Positions 31,101-40,746 of a DNA stretch of 64,000 nt are shown in pieces. The DNA lies in assembly GCA_023334545.1 (NCBI GenBank), contig JAADVB010000006.1, forward strand, positions 62,001 to 126,000, read 5' to 3'. The notes beneath the pieces are model-generated. The model worked only from the letters and a program-made list of their open reading frames with translations. It was not told the origin of the DNA and did not search any database. Position numbers and translations under genes: made by a program. Every line of letters starts with the position of its first letter. Position 1 is the first letter of the stretch. Source of the DNA: Salisapilia sapeloensis (Eukaryota > Oomycota > Peronosporomycetes > Peronosporales > Salisapiliaceae).

Positions 31101-32228
31101 TATGGAACGCTCTTGAATGCCTACTTGGATGTATGCAGTAGTAAGATGCGTGATATTCTCAAGCTTCAGGACAAGTTGTTTAGTAAAGACGGTATGTTCG
31201 ATCGTATCTGTCAAGAAGTCAAGGGAAAGGATAGTGATAAATTCGCTATGCATCAGACGATGGAGGAGGGATTGGAAGCGTTGAATGAAATCCTTCCGTC
31301 GTCGTTCCAACTACCGATTGATCCGCGTATCGAAGTCGGGAAGATTGTTGTGAGTAAATGTCGTGTCATGGATTCGGCCAAGAAACCGCTATGGCTTGTC
31401 TTTGAGAATGCAGAGGATGGAGGAGAGGAGATTACGGTTATGTACAAGGCTGGAGATGACGTTCGACAGGACTGTTTGACACTCCAGCTCGTTCGTCTTA
31501 TGGATGAAATGTGGCGCGACGAAGGTCTTGATCTTGCCATGGAGCCCTACAAGTGTGTCGCGACGTCGCCCATGACCGGTATCGTGCAGATCGTCCCGAA
31601 CTCGGTGACGACGGCGCAGATCCAGAAGCGTGTGGGTATCCTCGGAGCCTTCAAAGACCCAAGCTTCTCCGATTGGATTAAGGCGAATAACCCGGATAAG
31701 AAGAGCCACAAGGCTGCTGTGGACCTGTACTCTCGATCAGTAGCTGGCTACTGTGTCGCGACGTTCGTGCTGGGTATCGGCGATCGACACAATGACAACA
31801 TCATGATGCAGTCCAATGGTCGCTACTTCCATATCGACTTTGGTCATTTCTTAGGGCACTTAAAGTACTTCCAAGGCGCCGTGAAACGTGAGCGGACGCC
31901 GTTTGTCTTCACAAAAGAGATGGCACATGTCTTTGGTGGCATGGATACAGAAGAGTATAACAAGTTCGCCCAGACAGCGTGCACGGCGTACAATATTGTG
32001 CGCAAGCACATGCACTTGCTAGCAGCATTGCTGGAGTTGATGGTACCTGCGGACATGCCAGAGCTGTCTGGTCGTGATGACATTAACCACTTGATCATGA
32101 TGTTGAATCCGGAAGCGAGCGATGAAGAAGCTGCTCGGAATCTTGAGATCCTGCTCCACATTTGCGTCGGTGACAAATTCAAGCGACTGGATAATATGAT
32201 TCACATCGTCACGCACCTCCTTGGCTAA
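28161..32228 (+). CDS. Class I-like phosphoinositide 3-kinase with two PH domains
   Basis: Intron-free, 1355 aa from the ATG at 28161 (the frame is open upstream without an ATG). Order: N-terminal region; PH domain 1 (about 154-262, SGFLRKRGETNKAFKKRYME); Ras-binding-like domain (about 265-375); C2 domain (about 435-610); PH domain 2 (about 647-758, KEGWLRKVGQFKSLTKWRPR); helical PIK domain (about 835-1020); lipid kinase domain (about 1055-1340). Catalytic features: VMYKAGDDVRQD (ATP Lys near 1096), GIGDRHNDNIM (catalytic loop near 1208), IDFGHFLGH (near 1226) and a basic activation loop ending KRERTPFVFT. That KRER loop is typical of class I enzymes that use PI(4,5)P2, rather than class III Vps34. 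Animal class I enzymes lack PH domains; here they may replace adaptor-based membrane targeting. It converges on NOL10 across 333 bp. Confidence 0.92.
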   Translation: MTFSFSGNGSIMSERVRTSSLQAYNLYETRRSIANDGADPTQIPSFEELNPYNSHSTRKDKRWQPVQGLSHSHESMRLRQSVGQLLYETHQQISAEELEVRANTPEFKVLESDWVAHNANNQLALIKPLKTVARLPVSLLVLDERQSSTSTGPTLSGFLRKRGETNKAFKKRYMELNGSVLSYYRKVPEKNGVPLSRDDKKARESGSIDLDSVSSLQPLESSVKGEQFGVQLVTTSRTWILAADSQGDFERWVKAMCEVVKFTAIHIKFKRMFQLQEVSSRAVTDVRMVIPVGDTVGEVVEHIFNCYQQALDAAPLKPYDPSKYLLKVTGFRDYMIDRYRVVNEYMHVRECLLTNKTLRLTVVHESVIQETANRSLSIRPNMPIVGNAIRNELAGFADNERPGPVSMTTLGDADLDSFSSADQVDAIPSGNVDEPVRVRVKRILNIPREVYSDTGELRPIKSTAVVVRVQLFDGGQLIDEGSLDTKDVRLVGQSKTSLYAIWSEPAWHEFPITVGEITKSMRMQFTVLGTKKSPGSSTSLSASSSSGMSMSSMMIAAEEKILISGINLFDVSGHLTQGEQYIRMLDNRHNCTTGPVPHVVYTKKPMINIDLSKFDVPIEFNWDSLDNSNGTRYKRRSLVRGSRSTMLHKEGWLRKVGQFKSLTKWRPRWFVCDQETCSLSYAADESAPRKVVPLKHCSVNRADDMNNKFTTGTKGTRKERQTWCFKVRPQNSSRDYIMSAATKQEREEWMMAILTVSKGEGANQDLAETIPIEARPVYGLEEKLSPVNSNELATEGSDTEIRQSIGRQRAGSSSSSQRDGDSDISELRKVILEDPLYPLSPYQKARMWKHRDEFIDLPEALPRILSCVHWGDKAEMDEALQLLPKWPVPANHASYLELLKGEFANEEIRQFAVHRLAQMADTTFSYFLPQLVQALKYENHHRSPLALHLIERAIKNPNQIGFDLFWSMKVESHHDQYFERYGTLLNAYLDVCSSKMRDILKLQDKLFSKDGMFDRICQEVKGKDSDKFAMHQTMEEGLEALNEILPSSFQLPIDPRIEVGKIVVSKCRVMDSAKKPLWLVFENAEDGGEEITVMYKAGDDVRQDCLTLQLVRLMDEMWRDEGLDLAMEPYKCVATSPMTGIVQIVPNSVTTAQIQKRVGILGAFKDPSFSDWIKANNPDKKSHKAAVDLYSRSVAGYCVATFVLGIGDRHNDNIMMQSNGRYFHIDFGHFLGHLKYFQGAVKRERTPFVFTKEMAHVFGGMDTEEYNKFAQTACTAYNIVRKHMHLLAALLELMVPADMPELSGRDDINHLIMMLNPEASDEEAARNLEILLHICVGDKFKRLDNMIHIVTHLLG

Positions 32229-32561
32229 TAGCGGATTGGAATGGACGCGCAGGAACTCTACTATGTTTACTTCTTTTTTTCTTATCGGAAAATGCCTTTT
32301 AAACTCATGCAAAACACGACGTAGGCTTTTGTTTGAATACTTGCTTATCTATTCTCACGACGTTCAAAGGTAGGTGGACCCTCTGCTATTCTTCGTAAAT
32401 GCTATGATACTTTTGATATTGATAAGATTTCTTCATCAAATCCTCATAAGATTATACGTTAGCATATATGAAAGAAAGGGTAGTCGATAAAGGCTATACT
32501 TGTGATAAACACTGGAGAGGATGGGATTGAATATACAGGAAGAGTTGTATTGTCTATCTAG
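32229..32561. other. 3' intergenic region between PI3-kinase and NOL10
   Basis: 333 bp between convergent stop codons. It contains a T-rich tract (CTTCTTTTTTTCTTATCGG at about 32271) and AT-rich sequence suited to 3' UTRs and polyadenylation. No gene seen. Confidence 0.5.
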
Positions 32562-34702
32562 TTACTTTCGGAAACGTCGACTCTTTCCCTGCTTCTTCAG
32601 ACCGAGTTCACCAACACCGCGTTTCTTTCGACGCTGAGAATTATCCTGTCCGTCCTGCTTTTGCCTGTCACTTTTCGGGATGAAAGACATTTCGCGAACG
32701 TAACCTTCCGCATTATCCTTCCGGAACGAACTGGTTTCATGACCGCCTTGTTCACGTTCCATGCGTACTCGTTCCGCGAGTGGAATTTTGGCCAGTTTCT
32801 TCTTTTCTTTCTGCTCCGCACGATCACGTGCCGTGCCGAACTCTGTCAGGTCATCCACCTGTTCACCCTTGGCTAGTTCATAGAATTTCGGCTTCTTGTG
32901 CTCAGGAGCTTCATCTTCCGATGAAGACACGTCTTCTTCCTCTGCATCTGAAACCAGATCGAATCGACCTGCCTCCTCTTCCTCCTCTTCCTCCTCGTCG
33001 TCCTCTGCACCATCACTATCCATATCTTCATTTTGCTTCTTCTCCTTGCCTGCATTCGGATGCAGACGCCTGTACTCGGCACTATCCTCATCCACTTCAA
33101 ACTCTTTGCTCGTGAACATTCGCGAGAAACGGTCATCGCCAAGTGGATTCGCCAACGTATCGTCTTCCGGCACTTGTTCCTCATCCTTCTTGTTCTTCGA
33201 CTTGATCAGTCGTTCCGCCGTCGCACGATTAACCTTTGGCAATCTGCGCTGGATAGTAATACGGTTCGCATGCTTCGCTTCGAGTTTCTCCTGCATCTTC
33301 TTCTTTCGATAGTCTTCGTACGCAAACGGATTCGCTATCGCCTTCACCTTATTGTACAATCGAGCATCCATGAAGAACCCATGCATGTACGCTCGAAGCA
33401 AGGCAGTGCCAATAAGATGTTCGAGACCAAAGGACGCCAGCTCTTGTCTCGTGACGAACTTATAGTCGTCGTACACTGTCGCCTGGGCTTCTTCCTCCAG
33501 CTCTTCCGTGATGGAATCGAGGAAGGAACACCACTTGGGTGCGACGCCGAGTTCAGGAACGTAATAAGACATGACACGCTCTTGTTCTCCAGCTACAAGC
33601 ACGACACCAGACTGTTCTTGAGACTGTGTGCCAGCGCCGACAACACACACGTCCCGGACTTCAGCTGGTGTCTCGACATTCGTGAAGATGTCACCAGTGT
33701 CTCGATCCCACATCTTGAGTACTTTCGAGTCGGAAGAGATGACGTTGTTCGAGGTGGAGTGGAACTTAATATCGACGATCGGCAGGCCGTACTGGTGCGA
33801 CTTGTGCAGTAACGGCTTGGAGGACCGCAAATCGTACAGGAGGCAATTGCCATCAGATGTGCCGACGCCAAAAGTGAGTCCATCGCGATCGAATTCCATC
33901 GCTGTGATCTCAAAGTTTGACGGAGGTCCGTTTGGATGCACGGCGTCTGCGATTGAGTCGAGCAATCCCACTCGCTCCTGACTGCGTGTATCCCAGCACT
34001 CTACTATGCCGTCTTCACATCCGAGTCCTAGTAGCTGGTGCACGGGGTTTAGTTTAACTGTATTCACGCCGGTGGAAGAGGTGGCTAGTGGAGCTAGGAA
34101 GCGTCCTTGGTCCAAGTTGAGACGATAGACTTCGGGGCCAGATGCACCAATGTACATATCGCAATTCTCGCGTTGATAGCACATGTCTCGACCGAATTTC
34201 GGCACACGAAGACTGTAATGAGAACCGTATGGAGCATGGAAGACGATAGATCTATCCGTCTGAAGGAAGGCGAGCTTCCCAAAGTCTTGCGACAGGATTT
34301 CGAATTGCACGACTTCCGCATCCAGTCGTCGCTCGAACTTGAGACTCAAGTCTCGGACGTCAAAGACTTTGACGACTGGAGGGTACATACCCGTGCCTAC
34401 GATATAGTTTCCATCTCCAGACATCTTAAGACGCTGGGACCCGGATGGAAAATGGAAGTCCTGCAGCAATTCAACGCGTTTACGGTAGTCTATAGCCCAA
34501 TACATCTCAGGTCATGCTTCCAGTTACTCTACTTTGCACATAGAATAAAATTACCTTCATCTTTCGACAGCGCTCTCTTGGTCTTCTCTGCCTGCCATTG
34601 TGGCAATGTTTTTCCAGACGCCAAGTTGTAGATCTTGACGCCATTAAGCGTCGAAGCAGCCAGCGATGCCATGCCCAATGTCTTATTCGCTTTGATGTCC
34701 AT
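32562..34702 (-). CDS. NOL10: Nucleolar protein 10 (NOL10/Enp2), WD40 ribosome-biogenesis factor
   Basis: Two exons on the minus strand: 34555-34702 and 32562-34489, joined over a 65-bp intron; about 691 aa. Exon 1 supplies the conserved start (NGVKIYNLASGKTLPQW, then KTKRALSKDE). Exon 2 carries beta-propeller segments typical of NOL10: DLSLKFERRLDAEVVQFEIL, PKFGRDMCYQREN, VECWDTRSQERVGLLD, YDLRSSKPLLHKSHQYGLP, SFLDSITEELEEE, TVYDDYKFVTRQEL, HLIGTALLRAYMHGFFMD and NPFAYEDYRKKK. The C-terminal third is highly charged, with an acidic run (DDEEEEEEEE) and a Lys/Arg end, as in nucleolar proteins. Enp2/NOL10 acts in the small-subunit processome during 18S pre-rRNA maturation. Shares a 93-bp divergent promoter with the MBOAT gene. 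Confidence 0.93.
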
Positions 34703-34795
34703 CCAAGCATTCTTCTGTGATTGGCTAAAAATTATATTTTATACCAATCATCTGTCGGACATGGGATACCGGTCATATCGAGCGACCTGTAGGAC
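34703..34795. promoter_or_regulatory. Bidirectional promoter with inverted CCAAT boxes
   Basis: Only 93 bp separate the NOL10 start (minus) from the MBOAT start (plus). In it TGATTGG (34718-34724) and CCAATCA (34744-34750) form a perfect inverted pair around a 19-bp AT-rich core (CTAAAAATTATATTTTATA). CCAAT boxes facing both ways fit NF-Y-type binding and a shared bidirectional promoter; binding is an inference. Confidence 0.55.
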
Positions 34796-36884
34796 ATGCC
34801 TCTCTATCGCGACGAGTTGGACGCTATTGCCGAGGGCGAAGGGTTCCCAGTCAAGGGGTTCCGCCTCATTGTCACCCTACTATGCTGCTCTTTCGTAGCC
34901 CCAATGCTGCACTTGATGCCAACACCGACAGCACGTAGGTTTCGTCGTGACCTATGATACATGTGCCCACGATGTGATCCAATGCTTTCTTCTGTCAGGT
35001 CATTACTTTAACATTGCCGTCGGTGTGTATGCTGGATGGTTTGTCTTCGACTATGCAATTCTGCATACGTTCGGCACGGCACTCTTTGTCTACAGTCTTA
35101 TGAAATGGGCTCCTCGGTACGTTCATAACGCTTGCATTCGATCCGAGTTCGCTAGTATCATTATGCTCATAATTATTGATGGTATGTATAGACAACACGT
35201 TGGCAAGACCTCTCTTGTCGTCTTGATGTCCTACCTCGTTTGCTGGTAAGTAGCCGAATATGCAATCCTTTTCATCTTGTCTTCTTACGTCTGATAATGA
35301 TAGCCACGCATATCGCGAGTACATTGAGCCTGGCATCGTATGGGATGCTACTCAGATGATCGCTGTGCTTAAGCTAACTAGCATCGCCTACAACTACACG
35401 GATGGAGCGTTGCCGAAAGAATCCAAGTCGGCTTCCATGCTTCGCAATGAACTGACTGAACGCCCTGATCTCCTCACCTACTTTGGTATCCTCATGTCAT
35501 GTACTAGTAGATCTCTTTACATTATACTAATTTAATGTGATAGGCTTCATCTTCTTTTTCCCGACCTACTTGGCTGGTCCTGCCTATGAATACAGGGACT
35601 ACCTCAAGTGGATGAGTGTACAGAGCACCTTTCAAATCCGTAGACAAAGCAACGTTGAGACTTATTCATATGCAAATTCAATAGGAACGCCGAGTCGCAC
35701 CACTATCAGCCCATGTATCCAACGTCGCCATCGTCCTGGTACGTTTGTGCACGTCGATACAAGTAGTACTCTTAATCTCATCTTCTGCTTCTCTACTAGA
35801 TTTCTGCTGCAGGGTTCTTTGGGTCGGTGGCGATGCCAGTGACGGAGATCGAGTCCGCAGACTTTTATCCGAAACTTAGTCAGCCACTACGTTGTCTGCT
35901 CATGTGCTTCCCAGTCATGTTCTATCGCTTCCGTTATGTACGTCCACTACATTTAAGTGTTATCTACTGCTGGCATAACATCTCTCTGCTTGTAGTACCT
36001 TGCGTGGTCGCTAGCTGAGACGGCTGGTACGATTGCAGGTGCAGGATACGTCGAAGAGACGGATAAATGGTACACCTTGCCACATCTAACAGAGCAGCAT
36101 CATGTCGTGTACTAACGAGCGCTAACCCAGGAACGGACTCACCAACTGTGACATTCTGTGTGTCGAAGTACCGACCAACTTCCGCGTCGGTATCAACAAT
36201 TGGAACATCGGTGTCGCTCGCTGGCTCAACACTTGTAACCTCACATCCATCCTCCTGTCAAGTTCTACTTTCTCAAGCTCTAAATGTCCACTAGATGTCT
36301 ACCAACGAGTCGCATTGTCCAAGTCTGGTAAGCCGACCGTCATGTCTACGATGAGCTCCTTCCTAGTCAGTGCCTTGTGGCATGTACGCATCTACCATTG
36401 GTCTCTATCGTTTGTATCGTGGCTTATGCATGTTGATACAGGGCATCTCCCCAGGTTACTACCTCTTCTTCGTCCTCGGTGGACTGTACATTGAAGTCGG
36501 CAAGCGTAAGTCTTGTTACTCGTAGAAATACTTTCATCTGGTGTTTATAGTTCGAGTATAGAGCTCCGCCGTCGTCTTCGTGGGTACTTCCACTACACGG
36601 AGGATCGCAAGGCGTATCCGCATGCGATCTGGTTGCACTACTTTGACGGTACTTCTCACCCGCTAGCGTTTGTTTACGACGCTGTTGGTGTGATCTTCAC
36701 GTGGGTCTTTATGCAATACGCCGGTATTGCGTTTGAACTCTTGAGTTTCTGGCGTACGATGCACGTCTGGAGTCAATGGTACTTTTTCCCACACATCGTG
36801 TCCATTGGACTGCTGATGCTCTTCCAACTCATCCCTCAGCGTCGTCAGCCATCGAATGACGTTGCCAAGCCCAAGAAGCAATAG
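34796..36884 (+). CDS. MBOAT-family membrane-bound O-acyltransferase, lysophospholipid type
   Basis: Twelve exons inferred: 34796-34934, 34999-35116, 35156-35245, 35304-35485, 35544-35617, 35685-35738, 35800-35937, 35996-36069, 36131-36234, 36295-36383, 36442-36505 and 36562-36884; about 482 aa. All phases are consistent. Family marks: KLTSIAYNYTDG, FFFPTYLAGPAYEYRDYLKW, the conserved Asn block VGINNWNIGVARWLN and the catalytic His in SALWHGISPGYYLFF. Many hydrophobic segments throughout. MBOATs of this type (LPCAT/LPEAT/LPIAT) re-acylate lysophospholipids in the ER (Lands cycle); the head-group preference cannot be read. The intron at the catalytic His codon end (36384) is notable. With twelve exons in 2.1 kb it is among the most intron-dense genes here. 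Exon 6 (54 bp) is the least certain. Confidence 0.88.
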
Positions 36885-37744
36885 TCTTCGCGGTCGGATT
36901 TACATTCGTAGGATCGCAGACCGTAGCAACGTGTTAAAGAACAACCATATCACGCTTTAGCAGATATATGATCTTTGTTTCTTCCCATTCGTAGTGTGTA
37001 TGATAAATCAATGCTGAGTATGATGCAAGATATGGGAGCAAGTGTGGATAGTAGCCTAGTTTTAAACAGAAGATGTATCGTATGCCATGCAAGCACATCT
37101 TCGAGCTTTAGTTGTATAATAGATGATGCTTCATGGTGGAAGAGGGAGGAGGGAGCTCTACCGTAGTGCATTCCCATCGCTTTATCGTACTCTAGTTAGA
37201 CTCTGCAACTCTACAGACGTGGTATTTCACCCATCAATGTAAACCGAACAGGAATCCAGTTTCCATCAGTTCCACTTCGTACCGACCAAGATCGACCAGG
37301 TACACGTGGAGAAGGAAGGTTTATAAATGCCAATTCATGGTGGATGTACATTTATAAATCAAGTAGGTCTATCGCTCTTTTGCATCTTTACATGTACCCA
37401 AAGTATCAAAAATACCCATCGACATGTCGAAAGCACAAAACAATGCGAACGATTTGGTTCGATCGCGGATATGGTAATCTGGCTTTCGTACCTTTCCATC
37501 CTCAACATCAAAGCGGACATACTCGATCCAAGTATTTATAGCGTCCAATGAAAATGCCGGCATAGAGTACCATCTTTTATGGGCACGACATAGCGAAAGC
37601 AAGTGCTTTTTCTCGGAAAGCGTTACCCATATGCCGTAGTCGGCTGAAAAGTTATTGTGAGAGCATGTGGGCCCTTCCGTTCTCAGTGGAGAGTAATGGA
37701 AAAATATTTTCACTCCGCTCAGAAATTGAAACAGCGACGCAAAC
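36885..37744. other. Intergenic region, no gene recognised
   Basis: 860 bp between two plus-strand genes. A minus-strand open frame of 136 codons (37369-37779) overlaps the start of the next gene and has no recognisable domain or promoter context, so I treat it as chance. The last 80 bp before 37745 are AT-rich and probably hold the promoter of the next gene. Confidence 0.4.
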
Positions 37745-38110
37745 ATGGCAGACAAAACCGTACGTTGGGGATGTATCACCGTCTACGAGTTCCCCATCGC
37801 CCCGGGCTACAGCTCTGTGCCCAAGCACGGCGGCGCTGCGATCGGTCTAGCTAGCCACCACACCCACGCATATACAGTGCCGATCGAAGACGCGACGGAG
37901 AACCCGCCGATCGGCCGAACGAAAAAACGGAAAGCGAGTGCCGACACGACTGGCCTCCGGAAGCGACGCAAGCGAGTTCGGTGGATTAAACCACACGTAC
38001 GTGTGGACATGCTGACGAAAGCCGGCGAGAGCGATGACTCGATCTATACCATGCTACTAGAGACGTCAGACATTGCTATGTCTCGCCGACTGACCTTGCG
38101 GTGTCCATAG
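37745..38110 (+). CDS. Small basic hypothetical protein
   Basis: 121 aa, single exon, ATG at 37745. The N-terminus (VRWGCITVYEFPIAPGYSSV, then PKHGGAAIGLASHH) looks structured. The centre holds a basic cluster KKRKASADTTGLRKRRKRVR that reads as a bipartite nuclear localisation signal. Then comes an acidic-hydrophobic end (DDSIYTMLLETSDIAMSRR). I do not recognise the family; similar Y-E-F/G-x-x-x-V patterns occur in other unnamed oomycete proteins, but I cannot confirm this. The gene lies 105 bp upstream of the CCDC81-like gene on the same strand. It may be a real small nuclear protein or a fragment. Confidence 0.5.
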   Translation: MADKTVRWGCITVYEFPIAPGYSSVPKHGGAAIGLASHHTHAYTVPIEDATENPPIGRTKKRKASADTTGLRKRRKRVRWIKPHVRVDMLTKAGESDDSIYTMLLETSDIAMSRRLTLRCP

Positions 38111-38198
38111 ATAACACGAGCAATATAAAGCGTAAATTATACATTCTAAGTCTTGGTGCCCTGAGCCGACCTAAGAATAGATGCAGAGTGCACTACTC

Positions 38199-38214
38199 GC
38201 TCATTTTTCAAAGT
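38199..38214 (+). promoter_or_regulatory. Oomycete-type initiator before the CCDC81-like gene
   Basis: GCTCATTTTTCAAAGT matches the oomycete initiator GCTCATTYBNCA completely, with partial agreement to the flanking FPR (CAWTTT). It ends one base before the ATG at 38216, so if functional the 5' UTR would be very short. Confidence 0.4.
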
Positions 38215-38215
38215 C

Positions 38216-39767
38216 ATGTCGTTGTACACGCTACAGCAATTGCTCCAGGAATGCAGTATGAAATTCAGTCGAACGCGTACGGCTGCTGACAAGAAGCGAG
38301 AGACATTGGATGCTGTATGGAAAGCCTTTAGCGATTGGATCGAAGACCGATTTCACCGTGGCAAAGTACGTTGTATGACGTTCTACTTGTCCTACATTGT
38401 ATCGATTAACTTGTATGCAGGGTGTCCATATCTCAACGTTTGCCTCGATATCGTGGGAACTCAATACGACATCAAAGAACGTGCCAAATCTACGGCCTGC
38501 TTTCGTCTTATCGGAAACCTTCGTGAAGACGTACGGCCTAAAGTCGACAGCATCTCGGACACCGAATGTGAACAACCTGGCAGCTTTAGAGGACATTAAT
38601 TTCACCAAGATCGCTATCAAATATTCCCGGACGTTAACCAAGGACCTCGTGTTCTGTGGTATCCGAGATCTACTGCAGCGTCTGGGTGAAGTCGCAGCCA
38701 CTGGCAGTATGATGTCGATCTCTTTGGGTATTGGCAAAATCATCGCGAAGAATCGTGTTATGTCGATGGAATTTAACTCGACTAAACTTCCACGTTCAGT
38801 GCGCGTGGAAACCGCACAGTCGACTGTCGGATGCCCACCTCTGGAGCTGGGTGACTTGGCGAATATCAATCTATCCAATGAAGACGACTGGAAGAACAAA
38901 TATGTTAGTCCGCTAAAGAAAGGAATTCCGATTAATATGTCTTCAGAGGACCAAGTCCAACTACCTACTCTACACAACGACCAGCGTTTGATCCAGGTCG
39001 AGTCTCCTTTCAAGCAGACTGAGTCGAGTCTCGAAGACGAGTTATGCCAATACGATTCGTCTTTACGGACACCTCGGGGTCAGCAAAAGAAGGATATGGT
39101 ACTAGAGTTAGCTATGAGACGTTATATATCGCAGGCAGCATCCAATGTCGAGATGGATGCGACGTATGTCTATCAGGAACAGTTCCAGCAGAAACAGGAT
39201 TTAGAGCGAATAGCCAAGGAGAAATCCAATCGACGACGACAAGCTCGGAACTTGCAGCAGCATTTGAGGGAGCAAATGAGTGAAAAGAGTGATGGGAAGA
39301 GAGAGGAACAGGCTGCTCAGAAAGCTATGAGTCCAACTGTAAACTCTTTCTATGTGGATGGAGAGATGGAGATGAAAGGATTTGAGGATCGAAGTTACAA
39401 GACCAGAGTGAAGCAAAAGCTAAAGACACAGCTAGAAGATCAGATCGTACATCGACAGCAGCATCGTTCTGAAGTGGAGCAGCGGAATCTGGAAGAGGAT
39501 AAAGCGTTCCTTCGAGAGCTGGAAAGTGAGATGCAACGAGTCACGCGAGAAGAACGCGAACGGCGAGAACGAGTGCGTCAGTCGCTGACCGAGTCGTGGG
39601 CAAGAGATAGTGGGATCAAGAAGTTGGTCGAAGTGAAGCGACGGCAAAAGATTCAGGAGCTAGTCGCTGGAGATGGACTCGGGGCATCACCTCGACGACG
39701 GATCTATACTTCACCAGAAGTAGGAACTGACTACTCGGTTGGCTTCGATCCACGTAGCGTTACATAA
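38216..39767 (+). CDS. CCDC81-like HU-domain and coiled-coil protein
   Basis: Two exons: 38216-38365 and 38421-39767, joined over a 55-bp GTACGT...CAG intron; about 498 aa. The spliced N-terminal 200 residues match the eukaryotic CCDC81 HU-fold: VWKAFSDWIEDRFHRGKGVH, then ISTFASISWEL, RPAFVLSETFVKTYGL and a second half (KYSRTLTKDLVFCGIRDLLQ ... SISLGIGKIIAKNRVM). The rest is Gln/Glu/Arg-rich coiled coil (RRRQARNLQQHLREQM, RVTREERERRERVRQSL). CCDC81 is associated with centrosomes and cilia in animals and has bacterial-HU-like domains. In an oomycete this would fit a basal-body or flagellar role in zoospores, which is an inference. Confidence 0.82.
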
Positions 39768-39855
39768 AGATTCAAATGAACATGTAAATATCCGGCATGC
39801 TTGATTGTCAAATCCGATATTAAAGAAAATGTGACGTAGAAAGATGTGCGTCCTC

Positions 39856-40746
39856 TTACTCCATGAGCGAGTTGATCACCACTTCAATGTTGCCGTTCGA
39901 TTGTTCGAGGCATTCAATACAGCGTGTCTTCTCGACTTCGGGCAAGATGTCACGGATCATTGCCACTTCGTTCGCCCATTTCTTCTCTTCTTCGCTCATC
40001 TCGACGATCTCCGGCTCTTCCGTGACGCTGTTCTGGACGCTGACGTCTTCCCAGTCGCTCTCCTTGGACGCCTCAAACGAGTCCGAGGAGCTCACTGTAG
40101 CTTTCTCAGAGGGTTCCGTCGTTTCCTCGGCGGTCTCCGTCGCAGGCACAGCGTTGTAGTTTTTTCGAACGTCCTCCACGATATCATGCGCAAACCCATT
40201 GAAGGTGTCTGCCACCGATCGCAAGTGTTCTGCCGCGTCCTTGAGTACTTGATCCAATGGAATCTCGTTAAAGCTTTGGCGCGCATTGTTGAACGATTCA
40301 CGCACGTCCGACGCGGCACGTTGCGCTTGGCTCAGTCCCGCTTCCGCGTGCTGCTTCCATGGTTCGTCCTTAGCACGCTCAACGACGCCCGTGAGCGAGT
40401 CGACAAGGCGCTCCAGTGCCACGACAATCGGGTCGGCCACAGTAGTCTGCAGCTGCGTCTGCGAGCGCGGGACCGCTTCAAAGCGAATCGCCTTCATCGA
40501 TCCATCTCCCGAGCTCAGCTGTACGGCGCACGCTTCATGTAGCTCTTCATTCGACGCGACGTTGACCTTTTCTCCTTCCGCGTCCTCGTACTGGATGCTG
40601 TAGTGGCCGGTTTCGAGGCCATAGCATTCGTGGAAGAGAGTCGTCAAGTCCGACATGGTAAAAGCGCCCATATTCACACGAATGCGGTGTATCTCTCCAT
40701 TGTACACGACCTTAATTGGCTCCATTCTTCCTGCACTTGCGTTCAT
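39856..40746 (-). CDS. p62/NBR1-like PB1-UBA protein, putative autophagy receptor
   Basis: 296 aa, single exon, ATG at 40746 (a second ATG at 40725 is possible). The N-terminal PB1 domain (about 8-95) has both interaction faces: a basic Lys in strand 1 (IKVVYNGEIHRIRV) and an acidic OPCA loop (YEDAEGEKVNVASNEELHEA). It could therefore self-polymerise like p62. A helical middle follows, then an acidic segment with SDWEDVSV (Trp at about 232), a good LIR/AIM core W-x-x-V for Atg8 binding. A C-terminal UBA-like three-helix region (about 258-296, VAMIRDILPEVEKTRCIECL) ends the protein. ZZ and NBR1 (four-Trp) domains are absent. Role as a selective autophagy receptor that links ubiquitinated cargo to Atg8 is inferred from domain order. 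Confidence 0.75.
   Translation of the reverse strand: MNASAGRMEPIKVVYNGEIHRIRVNMGAFTMSDLTTLFHECYGLETGHYSIQYEDAEGEKVNVASNEELHEACAVQLSSGDGSMKAIRFEAVPRSQTQLQTTVADPIVVALERLVDSLTGVVERAKDEPWKQHAEAGLSQAQRAASDVRESFNNARQSFNEIPLDQVLKDAAEHLRSVADTFNGFAHDIVEDVRKNYNAVPATETAEETTEPSEKATVSSSDSFEASKESDWEDVSVQNSVTEEPEIVEMSEEEKKWANEVAMIRDILPEVEKTRCIECLEQSNGNIEVVINSLME

Noticed and set aside
32930-33010. Simple-sequence repeat CTCCTCTTC
   Set aside because: It encodes the acidic Glu run of NOL10 and needs no separate explanation.
37369-37779. 136-codon minus-strand open frame
   Set aside because: It overlaps the start of a plus-strand gene, has no recognisable domain and no suitable 3' or 5' context.
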